From an uncultured Rhodospirillales bacterium (GTDB lineage: Bacteria; Pseudomonadota; Alphaproteobacteria; ATCC43930; CGMCC-115725): DNA of 64,000 nucleotides. A program made the translations under genes and the position numbers. The DNA lies in assembly GCA_903828515.1 (NCBI GenBank), contig CAIKMD010000007.1:558001-622000 (forward strand), written 5' to 3'. Shown here in pieces: positions 17,470-27,797 of this stretch (positions are counted from its first letter, which is position 1; each line of letters begins with the position of its first letter). The notes beneath the pieces were generated by a model, which searched no databases, was not told the origin of the DNA, and saw only the letters and a list, made by a program, of their open reading frames with translations.

Positions 17470-19152
17470 ATGGCTGCATATCAATATATCTACGTCATGA
17501 AGGGCCTCGGGAAGACGTATCCCGGCGGCCGTGAAGTTCTCAAGGAAGTCTTTCTCTCGTTCCTGCCCGGCGCCAAGATCGGTGTGCTCGGCCCGAACGG
17601 GGCGGGCAAATCGACCCTGATGAAAATCATGGGCGGCATCGACAAATCGTTTGTCGGCGAGGCCTGGTCCGCCGAGGGCGCCACGGTCGGCTATCTGTCG
17701 CAGGAGCCCGAACTCGACCCGAAGAAGGATGTCGCGGGCAACGTCACCGAAGGGCTGGGCGAGATCAAGGCCCTGCTCGAACGCTTCGCCGAAGTGAGCG
17801 CGAAGTTCGAGGAAGAACTCGACGAAGACGAGATGACCGAGCTGCTTGCCGAGCAGGGCGAGCTGCAGGAAAAAATCGACGCCGCGAACGGCTGGGAGCT
17901 CGAGCGCACGGTCGAGATCGCGATGGACGCGCTGCGTTGCCCACCCGGCGATGCCGATGTGACCAAGCTCTCGGGCGGCGAGCGCCGCCGCGTCGCCTTG
18001 TGCCGCTTGTTGCTGCAACGCCCCGACCTGCTGCTGCTCGACGAACCGACCAACCATCTCGACGCCGAATCGGTCGCCTGGCTGCAGCGCTTCCTGCGCG
18101 ATTATCCGGGCACCGTCGTGACCGTCACCCATGACCGCTATTTCCTCGACGAGGTCGCGGGCTGGATCCTCGAAGTCGATCGCGGCCGCGCGATCCCCTA
18201 CGAAGGCAATTACACCGGCTGGCTTCAGCAAAAGCAGAAGCGGCTGGAACAGGAAGGCAAGCAGGAAGCCGCGCGCGCCCGCACCCTCGAGCAGGAACTG
18301 GAATGGGTGCAGGCGAGCCCGCGCGCGCGCCAGGCCAAGAGCAAGGCGCGTTTGCAAGCTTACGAAAACATGGTGCTCGAAAGCCGCGAGAAGGCGCCCG
18401 AGACGGCGCAGATCGTGCTGCCGCCCGGCCCGCGCCTCGGCGACGTGGTGATCGAGGCCGAGACTATCTCGAAGGCGTATGGCGAGCGGCTGCTGATCGA
18501 CAATCTGTCGTTCCGCCTGCCGCCCGGCGGCATCGTCGGCATCATCGGCGCCAATGGCGCCGGCAAGACGACGCTGTTCCGCATGATCACCAACCAGGAA
18601 AAACCCGATCAAGGCACGTTCCGCGTCGGCGACACGGTAAAGCTCGGCTATGTCGATCAGTCGCGCGACACGCTCAACCCCGACAAGTCGGTGTTCGAGG
18701 AAATCTCGAACGGCAGCGAGGAAGTCGATCTCGGCCGCCGCAAGATGCCGGCGCGCGCCTATTGTTCGCTGTTCAATTTCCGTGGCTCCGACCAACAGAA
18801 AAAAGTCGGACAGTTGTCAGGCGGCGAGCGCAACCGCGTGCATCTGGCCAAGATGCTCAAGACCGCGTCGAATGTGATCCTGCTCGACGAACCGACCAAC
18901 GATCTCGACGTCGACACGTTGCGCGCGCTCGAAGAGGCGCTTCTGCAATTCGCCGGTTGCGCGGTGGTGATCACCCATGATCGCTGGTTCCTCGATCGCA
19001 TCGCGACGCACATCCTCGCTTTCGAGGGCGACAGCCACGTCGAGTGGTTCGAGGGCAATTACGCCGATTACGAGGTCGACAAAAAACGCCGTCTCGGCGC
19101 CGAGGCCGAGCAGCCGCACCGACTGCGTTACAAGCCCCTCACTCGCGCCTAA
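17470..19152 (+). CDS. ettA: Energy-dependent translational throttle protein EttA (ABC-F)
   Basis: [49 protein letters not shown]; two ABC cassettes with [15 protein letters not shown] and [15 protein letters not shown]. Confidence 0.95.
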   Translation: MAAYQYIYVMKGLGKTYPGGREVLKEVFLSFLPGAKIGVLGPNGAGKSTLMKIMGGIDKSFVGEAWSAEGATVGYLSQEPELDPKKDVAGNVTEGLGEIKALLERFAEVSAKFEEELDEDEMTELLAEQGELQEKIDAANGWELERTVEIAMDALRCPPGDADVTKLSGGERRRVALCRLLLQRPDLLLLDEPTNHLDAESVAWLQRFLRDYPGTVVTVTHDRYFLDEVAGWILEVDRGRAIPYEGNYTGWLQQKQKRLEQEGKQEAARARTLEQELEWVQASPRARQAKSKARLQAYENMVLESREKAPETAQIVLPPGPRLGDVVIEAETISKAYGERLLIDNLSFRLPPGGIVGIIGANGAGKTTLFRMITNQEKPDQGTFRVGDTVKLGYVDQSRDTLNPDKSVFEEISNGSEEVDLGRRKMPARAYCSLFNFRGSDQQKKVGQLSGGERNRVHLAKMLKTASNVILLDEPTNDLDVDTLRALEEALLQFAGCAVVITHDRWFLDRIATHILAFEGDSHVEWFEGNYADYEVDKKRRLGAEAEQPHRLRYKPLTRA

Positions 19153-19185
19153 GATCGCTCGCGCCTAAGACCGCTCGCGCCTAAG
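19142..19185. repeat. 16-bp tandem repeat spanning the ettA stop codon
   Basis: ctcgcgcctaagatcg/ctcgcgcctaagaccg/ctcgcgcctaag. Confidence 0.9.
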
Positions 19186-19187
19186 GG

Positions 19188-19817
19188 CTATTTGCTCGCG
19201 GAGTCGTTGCCGGCAGAGAGCCGTTCTTTCAGCGCCTTGTTCAATCCCTCGACGGTGCCGCCATTGCGATCGGCCACGGCGGCGATTTCGTCGCGCTGGG
19301 TCAGCGCCATGCTGACGCCCTCGACCGACACATCGACGATCTTGAAACCGCCATCGGCTTCCTTGCGGACGTGCCATTCGACCTTGGCCGGCGGCGCGCC
19401 GTTGGTGCTGACGAATTGGCTCAGCACCACGGTGTTGGTTTCGCTTTCGGGGCGGCTGCCGGTGACCTGAATCGTCTGGCCGCCGTAATCGCGAAACCGC
19501 GCCGAGTAGGTGCGGACGATCCATTCCTCGAACAGTGTGCCGAAGGCCTGTTTGTCGGGATCCGCGGCGCTGTTCCAATAGCGGCCGAGCACGAAGCGCG
19601 AGATGCGCGGAATGTCGAAACCGCTTTCCAGCAGCGCCCGGAATTTCGCTTCGCGCGCATCCTGCGGGGCTTGTTTGTCGGCGATCGTGCTGATGGCTTG
19701 GGCGACGAGATCCTTGACCAATCCTTGGGGGTCGGCCGCTGCCGCGGCGCGCGCGGGCGAGCCGAACATCAGGGCGATGGCGAAGACGGGCAGGATGAAG
19801 GTTAAGCGACGGCGCAT
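19188..19817 (-). CDS. MlaC/Ttg2D-family phospholipid-binding protein
   Basis: Signal peptide; FDIPRISRFVLGRYWNSAADPDKQAFGTLFEEWIVRTYSARFRDYGGQTIQV. Confidence 0.88.
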   Translation of the reverse strand: MRRRLTFILPVFAIALMFGSPARAAAAADPQGLVKDLVAQAISTIADKQAPQDAREAKFRALLESGFDIPRISRFVLGRYWNSAADPDKQAFGTLFEEWIVRTYSARFRDYGGQTIQVTGSRPESETNTVVLSQFVSTNGAPPAKVEWHVRKEADGGFKIVDVSVEGVSMALTQRDEIAAVADRNGGTVEGLNKALKERLSAGNDSASK

Positions 19818-19955
19818 GATTGCCTCAGGCCTCTTTCTCTTTGGTCACGCTTAAAAAAACACCATAGGTCGGGCTTAAGGGCCGGACAAGTCTCACCGAA
19901 TCGCATCCCCGCGCCCGACTCGGGAGGTTTGCAAGATATTTGATTTTCCATATAC

Positions 19956-19971
19956 ATAAAGATATGTTTAT
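19956..19971. promoter_or_regulatory. Candidate ArsR/SahR-type operator palindrome
   Basis: ATAAAgATATgTTTAT, ~30 bp upstream of the ArsR-methyltransferase ATG. Confidence 0.65.
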
Positions 19972-20002
19972 ATCAGGAATTACATGAGATAGAGGATTTT
20001 CG

Positions 20003-20977
20003 ATGGAAGGGGTTCTGTCCAGTCTGCGCGCCGTCGCCGAATCGACCCGGCTGCGCCTCCTGCTCCTTTGCGACCGGGGCGAGCTGACGGTGACCGAACT
20101 CACCGACATTCTCGGCCAAAGCCAGCCCCGGGTGTCCCGGCACCTGAAGCTGCTCTGCGACGCGGGGCTGCTCGACCGTTTCCGCGAAGGCACCTGGGTT
20201 TTCTACCGGCTGGCCGAACGCGGGCGCAGCGCCGCGCTGGCGAAACAGATTTGCGCCGCCGTGCCCGAGGACGATCCGACCGTGAAGCTCGACCTCGCGC
20301 GGCTCGACACGGTGAAGCGTCAGCGCGCCGACGCCGCGAACGCCTATTTCCGGGCCAATGCCGAAAGCTGGGATCAGTTGCGCTCGCTTCATGTCGATGA
20401 GGGCGAGGTCGAGGCGGCGGTGGTCGAGGCCTTGGCGGGCCGCAAGGTGCGCGATGTGCTCGATCTCGGCACCGGCACCGGTCGCATTCTCGAAATCCTC
20501 AGCCCGCACGTCGATCATGCGGTGGGCATCGACATCTCGCGCGAAATGCTGGCGGTGGCGCGCGTCAATCTCGAACGCGCGGGCTTGCGCAACTGCACGA
20601 TCCGCCAGGGCGACATCTATCAATTGCCGCTCTCGGGCGAGGCGTTCGACGCCGCGATCTTTCATCAGGTGCTGCATTACGCCGACCGCCCGTCGCTCGC
20701 GGTTGCCGAAGCGGCGCGGATGTTGCGGCCGCAAGGTCGTCTGGTGATCGTCGACTTCGCGCCGCATGCGTTCGAGTTCATGCGCGCCGAGCACGCCCAT
20801 CGCCACATGGGCTTCGCCGATGCCGAGATCGTGCAATGGTGCCGCGAGGCGGGGCTGGTGCCCGAGCCGGTGCGGCATCTGTTGGGATTGCCGCTGACAG
20901 TGTCGGTATGGGTTGCCTGGCGTCCCGACGCGACGCCGGCGGCCGATCCGGGTTTCCTGCGTAACGCAGCGTCGTGA
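20003..20977 (+). CDS. ArsR-family regulator fused to SAM-dependent methyltransferase domain
   Basis: N-terminal HTH LTVTELTDILGQSQPRVSRHLKLLCDAGLL; C-terminal VLDLGTGTGRILEILSPHVDHAVGIDIS. Confidence 0.93.
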   Translation: MEGVLSSLRAVAESTRLRLLLLCDRGELTVTELTDILGQSQPRVSRHLKLLCDAGLLDRFREGTWVFYRLAERGRSAALAKQICAAVPEDDPTVKLDLARLDTVKRQRADAANAYFRANAESWDQLRSLHVDEGEVEAAVVEALAGRKVRDVLDLGTGTGRILEILSPHVDHAVGIDISREMLAVARVNLERAGLRNCTIRQGDIYQLPLSGEAFDAAIFHQVLHYADRPSLAVAEAARMLRPQGRLVIVDFAPHAFEFMRAEHAHRHMGFADAEIVQWCREAGLVPEPVRHLLGLPLTVSVWVAWRPDATPAADPGFLRNAAS

Positions 20978-20981
20978 TCGC

Positions 20982-21809
20982 GTGTCGCTGAAAATTTCGT
21001 TCGAGTTCTTTCCGCCCAAGACCGTGGAAGCCGAGGCCGGGTTGTGGCGCGCGGTCGCGGCGCTGGCGCCGCTCGGTCCGCGTTTCGTCTCGGTTACCTA
21101 CGGCGCGGGCGGTTCGACCCGCGAACGCACCCACGCGACGGTCGAACGCATGCGGCGCGAAACGATGCTCGAACCCGCCGCGCACCTCACTTGTGTCGGC
21201 GCCAGCCGCGCCGATATCGACGACGTCGCGCGGCGCTATTGGCAGGCCGGTATCCGGCATGTCGTCGCCCTGCGCGGCGATCCGCCGGCCGGCGCCGGTT
21301 CCTATCAGCCGCATCCCGATGGCTATGCGGGCGCTGCCGACCTCGTTGCCGGCTTGGCGCGCATCGCCGATTTCGAGTTGAGCGTCGGCGCCTATCCCGA
21401 GACGCATCCCGAGGCGGCCAGCGCCGAGGCCGATCTCGCGCATCTCAAGAAAAAGCTGGATGCCGGCGCGACGCGCGCGATCACCCAGTTCTTTTTTGAT
21501 CCTGCGCATTACCTGCGCTTTCGCGACCGCGCGCGGGCGGCCGGCATCACCGCGCCCATCGTGCCGGGCATTCTGCCGATCGCGAATTTCACTCAAGTAA
21601 AGCGCTTCGCCGCGCAATGCGGCGCGTCGATCCCGGCAGCGATGGAGCAGCGCTTCGCCGGTTTCGGCGACGACCCCGCCATCGGCGCCGACCTCGCCGC
21701 CGAATTGTGCCTCGCGCTCAAGGCCGAAGGCATCGACGAATTTCATTTTTACACGCTCAATCGGGCCGAGCTGGTGGCCGCGATCTGCCAACGCATTCAA
21801 GTGACATGA
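20982..21809 (+). CDS. metF: Methylenetetrahydrofolate reductase
   Basis: KISFEFFPPKTVEAEAGLWRAV...FVSVTYGAGGSTRERTHATV; ITQFFFDPAHYLRFRDRAR; GTG start. Confidence 0.95.
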   Translation: MSLKISFEFFPPKTVEAEAGLWRAVAALAPLGPRFVSVTYGAGGSTRERTHATVERMRRETMLEPAAHLTCVGASRADIDDVARRYWQAGIRHVVALRGDPPAGAGSYQPHPDGYAGAADLVAGLARIADFELSVGAYPETHPEAASAEADLAHLKKKLDAGATRAITQFFFDPAHYLRFRDRARAAGITAPIVPGILPIANFTQVKRFAAQCGASIPAAMEQRFAGFGDDPAIGADLAAELCLALKAEGIDEFHFYTLNRAELVAAICQRIQVT

Positions 21810-24800
21810 CGCATATCCTCGATTTCCTCGCCGACCGTGTACTCCTCTGTGACGGTGCCACCGGCACGCGGGTTCAGGCGATGCCTTTGCGCCTCGACGA
21901 GGATTATTGCGGGCATGAGAACTGCCCCGAGATCCTGAACGAGAGCCGCCCCGATCTTGTTCTCGATATTCATCGCGGTTACCTGAAAGCCGGATCCGAC
22001 GCGATCCAGACCAACAGTTTCGGCGGCTCGCCGCTGACGCTCGGCGAGTTCGGCATCGCCGACCGCGCTTACGACCTCAACAAACGCGCCGCCGAACTGG
22101 CGCGCGAGGCCGTGGCCGAATTCAAAAGCGACGCACGCCCGCGTTTCGTGATCGGCGCGGTGGGGCCGGGCACGCGACTGCCGTCGCTCGGCCATATCGG
22201 TTACGACGCGCTCGAAGAGGCGCTCGTCATTCAATGTCGCGGCCTGATCGACGGCGGCGCCGACGCGATCCTGATCGAGACCTGCCAGGACACGCTGCAG
22301 GTCAAGGCGGCGGTCAACGCCGCCAAGCGTGCGCGTACCGAATTGCGCGGCGACCAGCCGATCTTCGTGCAGCTGACGGTCGAGACCACCGGCACCATGC
22401 TGGTCGGCGCCGACATCGCCGCGGCCGCCACCGTGGTCGATGCGCTCGACGTGCCGCTGATCGGCATCAATTGCGCGACCGGCCCGCAGGAAATGGCCGA
22501 GCACGTCAAATGGCTGGCGCAATCCTGGTCCGGCAAGATCTCGGTCCAGCCCAATGCCGGCTTGCCCGAACTGCATCACGGCCACGCGCATTACCCGCTG
22601 TCGCCGCGCGAACTGGCGCAATGGCAGGAGCGTTTTGTGACGGAGGATGGCGTCGCGCTGATCGGCGGATGTTGCGGCACCGATGTCGAGCATATCGCGG
22701 CGCTCGACGCGATGCTGCGCCGGCTTGCCGTCGACGGCAAACGGCCGACGCCCAAGAACCGCACCAGCGTCTGGGTCCCGGCCTGTGCGTCGCTCTATAC
22801 GCAGACGCCGTTCCGCCAGGAGAACGCCTATCTCTCGGTCGGCGAACGCTGCAATGCCAACGGCTCGAAGCGGTTTCGCGAGGCGCAGGAAAAAGGCGAT
22901 TGGGATACCTGCATCGAAATGGGGCGCGAGCAATTGAAAGAAGGCTCGCACGCGATCGATGTCTGCACCGCCTTCGTCGGCCGCAATGAGATCGCCGAAA
23001 TGAACGAGGTGGTGAGCCGGATGCGCGGCGCGGTCGCGGCACCGCTCGTCATCGACAGCACCGAATTACCCGTGCTCGATGCGGCGCTGAAACTTTACGG
23101 CGGCAAGCCGGTCCTGAACTCGATCAATTTCGAGGACGGCGAAACGGCGGCGGCTCAGCGCCTGGAACTGGCGCGGCGGTTCGGCGCCGCCGTGATCGCG
23201 CTGACCATCGACGAGCAGGGGATGGCCAAGGATGTTGGGCGCAAGCTCGAGATCGCGCGGCGCCTGCGCGATTTCGCCTGCGGCAAATATGGGTTGAAGG
23301 AATCCGACCTCATCATCGATCCGCTGACCTTCACCATCTGCACCGGCAGCGAAAGCGACCGCCGCCTCGGCATCGAAACCCTCGACGCGATCGAGGCGAT
23401 CGCGGCTGACATGCCGGAATGCCAGATCATGCTGGGGCTTTCCAACATCTCGTTCGGGCTCAATCCGCCGGCCCGCGCGGTCCTCAACTCGGTCTATCTC
23501 GATCACGCGCTGAAGCGCGGCCTGACGGCGGCGATCCTCCACGTCTCGAAGATCGCGCCGCTGCACGCGATCCCCGAGGCCGAACGGGTCGCCGCCGAAA
23601 ACCTGGTCTTCGACCGCCGCGCCGGCGGCGGCGAACCGCTGCAGGATTTCATGGCGCTCTTCGCTGATCGCAAGACGAGCGCGGCGGTGAAGAAGGAGCG
23701 ACCGGCCGATCTCGGCAAGCGCCTGTCGCAACGCATCGTCGACGGCGACCGCAACGGGCTCGACGACGATCTGCGGCTGGCGCTCGAAAAACACGAGGCG
23801 CTGACCATCATCAACACCTTCCTGCTCGACGGCATGAAGGTGGTCGGCGAATTGTTCGGCGCGGGGCGGATGCAATTGCCCTTCGTGCTGCAATCGGCCG
23901 AAACCATGAAAGCGGCGGTGGCCCAGCTCGAACCTTTCATGGAAAAGAAGGAAGGCAGCCAGCGCGGCACCATGGTGCTCGCGACCGTCAAAGGCGACGT
24001 CCACGACATCGGCAAAAACCTCGTCGACATCATTCTCACCAATAACGGCTACAAGGTCGTCAATCTCGGCATCAAGCAGCCGCTGGCCGCGATCATGGAA
24101 GCCGCCGTGCGCGAAAAGGCCGACGCCATCGGCATGTCGGGCCTGCTCGTCAAATCGACCGTGGTGATGCGCGAGAACCTCGAAGAGATGACGCGCCAAG
24201 GCTTGAGCCTGCCCGTGGTCTTGGGCGGCGCGGCACTGACCCGGCGTTATGTCGAGGACGACTGCCGCAAGGCCTATGGCGGCGGCCGGGTCGCCTATGC
24301 GGGCGATGCTTTCGACGGTCTGCACCTGATGGAAAAGATCGCGACCGGCAAGTTCGACGAGCATATCGCCGCGACCGCTGCCGCCAATGAAAGCCGCCCG
24401 GTCAACACGCGGCGCACGCTGGGTGTCGCCGCTGATGCGAAGCCGTTGCGCCCTGTCGATGTCGAGGAAATCCGCCTGCGCCGCGCCGAACTCAATCGCG
24501 ACCTCGGCGTGCCCGAGCCGCCTTTCTGGGGGCCGCGCCTGATCGAGCATGTGCCGGTCAAGGCGCTGGTGCCCTATCTCAACGAGCGGATGCTCTATCA
24601 ATTCCAGTGGGGCTTTCGCAAAGACGGGCGCACGCTCGCCGGTTTCATGGAATGGGCGCATACCGAATTGCGCCCGATTTTGAAACGCATGCTCGACCTG
24701 GTCGAGGCGGATGAAATCCTGAAGCCGCAGGCGGCTTACGGGTTCTGGAAATGCGCGGCGCAAGGCAACGACGTGATCCTCTTCGACGAGGACGGCACTA

Positions 24801-25300
24801 CCGAGGTCGCGCGCTTCACCCTGCCGCGCCAGAACCGCGACGGCGGATTGTGCATCGCCGACTTCTTGCGCGATGTCGGCGACAACCGCCGCGACGTGAT
24901 CGGGCTGCAGCTCGTCACCATGGGCGGCCGCGCCTCCGACGTGGCCCGCCAATGGTTCGCCGAGAACCGCTATCAGGATTATCTCTATCTCCACGGGCTT
25001 TCGGTCGAGATGGCCGAGGCGCTCGCCGAATACATCCACAAACGCATCCGCGCCGAACTGGGCTTCGCGCCCGAGGAGCCGCGCGACATGACGGCGATGC
25101 TGCAACAATCCTATCGCGGCAGCCGCTATTCCTTCGGCTATCCCGCCTGTCCCAACCTCGGCGACCAGCGGCAACTTCTGGCGCTGCTGCGCGCCGAGGA
25201 AATCGGCGTGTCGCTGTCGGACGAAGATCAACTCGAACCCGAACAATCGACCTCGGCGATCGTCATCACCCACCCGCAGGCGAAATACTTCTCGGTGTAG
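21806..25300 (+). CDS. metH: B12-dependent methionine synthase, full length
   Basis: LCDGATGTRVQAMPL, pterin-binding domain, GDVHDIGKNLVDIIL B12-binding motif, C-terminal activation domain. Confidence 0.97.
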   Translation: MTHILDFLADRVLLCDGATGTRVQAMPLRLDEDYCGHENCPEILNESRPDLVLDIHRGYLKAGSDAIQTNSFGGSPLTLGEFGIADRAYDLNKRAAELAREAVAEFKSDARPRFVIGAVGPGTRLPSLGHIGYDALEEALVIQCRGLIDGGADAILIETCQDTLQVKAAVNAAKRARTELRGDQPIFVQLTVETTGTMLVGADIAAAATVVDALDVPLIGINCATGPQEMAEHVKWLAQSWSGKISVQPNAGLPELHHGHAHYPLSPRELAQWQERFVTEDGVALIGGCCGTDVEHIAALDAMLRRLAVDGKRPTPKNRTSVWVPACASLYTQTPFRQENAYLSVGERCNANGSKRFREAQEKGDWDTCIEMGREQLKEGSHAIDVCTAFVGRNEIAEMNEVVSRMRGAVAAPLVIDSTELPVLDAALKLYGGKPVLNSINFEDGETAAAQRLELARRFGAAVIALTIDEQGMAKDVGRKLEIARRLRDFACGKYGLKESDLIIDPLTFTICTGSESDRRLGIETLDAIEAIAADMPECQIMLGLSNISFGLNPPARAVLNSVYLDHALKRGLTAAILHVSKIAPLHAIPEAERVAAENLVFDRRAGGGEPLQDFMALFADRKTSAAVKKERPADLGKRLSQRIVDGDRNGLDDDLRLALEKHEALTIINTFLLDGMKVVGELFGAGRMQLPFVLQSAETMKAAVAQLEPFMEKKEGSQRGTMVLATVKGDVHDIGKNLVDIILTNNGYKVVNLGIKQPLAAIMEAAVREKADAIGMSGLLVKSTVVMRENLEEMTRQGLSLPVVLGGAALTRRYVEDDCRKAYGGGRVAYAGDAFDGLHLMEKIATGKFDEHIAATAAANESRPVNTRRTLGVAADAKPLRPVDVEEIRLRRAELNRDLGVPEPPFWGPRLIEHVPVKALVPYLNERMLYQFQWGFRKDGRTLAGFMEWAHTELRPILKRMLDLVEADEILKPQAAYGFWKCAAQGNDVILFDEDGTTEVARFTLPRQNRDGGLCIADFLRDVGDNRRDVIGLQLVTMGGRASDVARQWFAENRYQDYLYLHGLSVEMAEALAEYIHKRIRAELGFAPEEPRDMTAMLQQSYRGSRYSFGYPACPNLGDQRQLLALLRAEEIGVSLSDEDQLEPEQSTSAIVITHPQAKYFSV

Positions 25301-25382
25301 TGCGCGTCCGATCCCGCGGCGCTACGATCCCGCCGGAAGCGCGGCTGCCGCTCGGGCAGATCGCGACGTTTTCGGGGGGAAG

Positions 25383-26387
25383 ATGATGGCGGGTTTCTGT
25401 CGGATCGGCCTGTTCATGCTCGCGGGGCTCATCATTGCCACCGCGTCGCAGGCCGAGCCGCTGAAGATCGGTATTCTCAAAGTGGGCGGATCGGGGCCGG
25501 TCTATCTCGCCCAGGATCGCGGCTATTTTGCCGCCGAGGGTCTCGAGACGACTCTGGTCAGCTTTGGTGGCGGCGAGGCCGTCTCGGTCGCCGTGGTATC
25601 GGGCGACGTCGATATCGCCGCGACGGGATTAACGGCGAGCCTCTATAACCTCGCCAATGGCGGCCAGATTCGCGTGGTCGCCGGGATGCACCGCGAAGCG
25701 CCCGGCTTCAAGATGCAAGGCTATTTCGCGTCGAAGCGCGCCTATGACGCCGGGCTCAAATCGCTCAAGGACCTGCCGGGCCATTCCATCGCGCTGACCA
25801 CGATCGGCTCGACGACGCATTACGCGGTCGGCATGCTGGCGATGAAATATGGATTCCCGCTCAGCAGCGTGCGGATCCTCCCGCTGCAATCGATGACCAA
25901 CAGCACGGCGGCGGTGATCGGCGGCCAGGCGGATGCCGGGATCATTCCCGGCACCTTGAGCGCGGAACTGGCGCGCGGCGGCGCGGTCAATCTCGGCTGG
26001 GTCGGCGACGAGACGCCGTGGCAGATCGGCTCGGTGTTCGTCACGACCAAGACCGCCAATGGCCGCGGCGACATGATCAAAGGCTTCCTGCGCGCGCTGA
26101 CGCTGGGCGCGCGCGACTATCGCGCGGCGTTCGTCAACGCGAAAGAAGAGCGCGAGGACAGTCCCTCGGCGCCGGCGGCGCTCGCGGTCTTGTCCAAATA
26201 TATCGGTGCGCCGGCCGCTGATCTCGACCCGCAGCTGCCCTGGGTCGATCCGAAACTCCGCATCGACACCAAGGACGTCACCCGCCAGATCGACTGGTAC
26301 AAATCGCAGGGCATGGTGAAAGGCGACATCACCGCCGACAAGCTCATCGACATGCGCTATGCGATCCGGCTCTCGAACAACCCGTAA
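25383..26387 (+). CDS. NitT/TauT-type ABC transporter substrate-binding protein
   Basis: Signal peptide; LKIGILKVGGSGPVYLAQDRGYFAAEGLETTLVSFGGGEAVSVAVVSGDVDIAATG. Confidence 0.85.
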   Translation: MMAGFCRIGLFMLAGLIIATASQAEPLKIGILKVGGSGPVYLAQDRGYFAAEGLETTLVSFGGGEAVSVAVVSGDVDIAATGLTASLYNLANGGQIRVVAGMHREAPGFKMQGYFASKRAYDAGLKSLKDLPGHSIALTTIGSTTHYAVGMLAMKYGFPLSSVRILPLQSMTNSTAAVIGGQADAGIIPGTLSAELARGGAVNLGWVGDETPWQIGSVFVTTKTANGRGDMIKGFLRALTLGARDYRAAFVNAKEEREDSPSAPAALAVLSKYIGAPAADLDPQLPWVDPKLRIDTKDVTRQIDWYKSQGMVKGDITADKLIDMRYAIRLSNNP

Positions 26388-26399
26388 AAGGTCCGCACG

Positions 26400-27128
26400 A
26401 TGGAATCGGAAAGCGATCTGAGAGAACAGCTTGCCACCTGCGCCCGCATCTTCACGATGCAGGGCATGCTCGGGCTGCACGGTCATGTCAGCGTCTATCA
26501 GCCCGAGACGAAGCGGGTGCTGATCACGCCGGGTGCCGGTTCTGACAAGGCCAATCTGCGCGATGCCGACATGGTCGCCGCCGACCTCGACGGCAAGCCG
26601 TTTGACGGCAAAGGCCGTCCGCCCCTCGAATGGCCGATTCACATGAAACTGCACGCGGCCCGCGCGGACGCGATCGCCGTCGCCCATCTGCATCCGCCTT
26701 ACGGAACCCTGTTTGCGATCGCGAAGCGCGAATACAAGCCGGTCACCCTTCACAGCGGTATCTTCGCCAAAGGCGTTTCGATCTATACCGAGCCGCATTT
26801 GATCACGACGCCGGAGCGCGGCGAGAAACTGCAGAAAGTGATCGGCGACCGGCGCGCGGCCTTCATGCGCGGCCATGGCATCACCGTCGTCGCGCGCGAT
26901 CTGAAGGAACTTCTCCACTCGACACTCGTGCTGGAAAACGACGCGCTCAAGACGCTGCAGGCCGCGACATTGGGCGAGGTCGGCACGTTCAGCGCCGAAG
27001 AGACGAGCGCGTTGGAGAAAAGCATCAATATCGAGATGGTCGCGCCGCGGACCTGGATCTATTTCTCGACGCTGGAGGCGCGCTGGGACCGCCAGCCGGC
27101 TTCGGGCAAAAGCGAGCTGTTTCCCTGA
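26400..27128 (+). CDS. Class II aldolase/adducin family protein
   Basis: GMLGLHGHVSVYQPETKRVLITPGAGSDKANLRDADMV; AVAHLHPPYGTLFAI. Confidence 0.88.
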   Translation: MESESDLREQLATCARIFTMQGMLGLHGHVSVYQPETKRVLITPGAGSDKANLRDADMVAADLDGKPFDGKGRPPLEWPIHMKLHAARADAIAVAHLHPPYGTLFAIAKREYKPVTLHSGIFAKGVSIYTEPHLITTPERGEKLQKVIGDRRAAFMRGHGITVVARDLKELLHSTLVLENDALKTLQAATLGEVGTFSAEETSALEKSINIEMVAPRTWIYFSTLEARWDRQPASGKSELFP

Positions 27129-27129
27129 C

Positions 27130-27609
27130 CTAGGATCGCCTGATCCCGATCTTGCGGCCGAGTTGCGGCGGCGCTGGCAACAGCCGGCTCGCGGCCACGC
27201 GCGCTTCCACCTGGGCATGGATCGCATCCGGCATCGGCGCCGCGCGCGGGCCAGCGAGATCGACGTGCAGGCCCATCACTTCCATCGTTGCCGAGACTTC
27301 GCCGGTCGCTGCTTTGGTCATCGTGTGAAAGAGATGCAGGCGCTTGGCGTCGGCGTCGACCACGCTCGTTTCGATCGCGAAGGCCTCGCCCACGTGGAGT
27401 TCGCGCTCGTAGGTGACGTGCGCCTCGAGCGCGAAGATCGAATGGTTGGTCGCGCGGCGATAGGTGTCGTCGATGCCGATGCGGGTGAAGAGAAGATCGG
27501 CGGCGCGGTCGAAGGCGAGGACGTAATAGGCCACGTTCATATGGCCGTTGTAATCGATCCAGTCGGGCGCAACCTCGGCGCGATAAGGTTCATCCGGCAA
27601 CAATGTCAT
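27130..27609 (-). CDS. Acyl-CoA thioesterase (4HBT hotdog)
   Basis: VAPDWIDYNGHMNVAYYVLAFDRAADLLF; HVTYERELHVGEAFAIET. Confidence 0.88.
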   Translation of the reverse strand: MTLLPDEPYRAEVAPDWIDYNGHMNVAYYVLAFDRAADLLFTRIGIDDTYRRATNHSIFALEAHVTYERELHVGEAFAIETSVVDADAKRLHLFHTMTKAATGEVSATMEVMGLHVDLAGPRAAPMPDAIHAQVEARVAASRLLPAPPQLGRKIGIRRS

Positions 27610-27797
27610 GGCTTCGTCCCTCCGCTGGCGCGCGGATCATAGCGCGTCGAGGCGCACGGGCGAGAATCGGGCCTAATCCGGCGCGATTTCGCGTCGATGC
27701 GCTGCCCCACTTCGCCACACGTGTTACCGACTCCTTAAGCAATCGACGGTAGAAAGAAGCCGGCCCGCGAAACGACGGGCATCGGGGGATCGGACAC

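Noticed and set aside
23066-25273. 735-aa minus-strand ORF antisense to metH
   Set aside because: metH is conserved on +; the antisense ORF has no recognisable domain.
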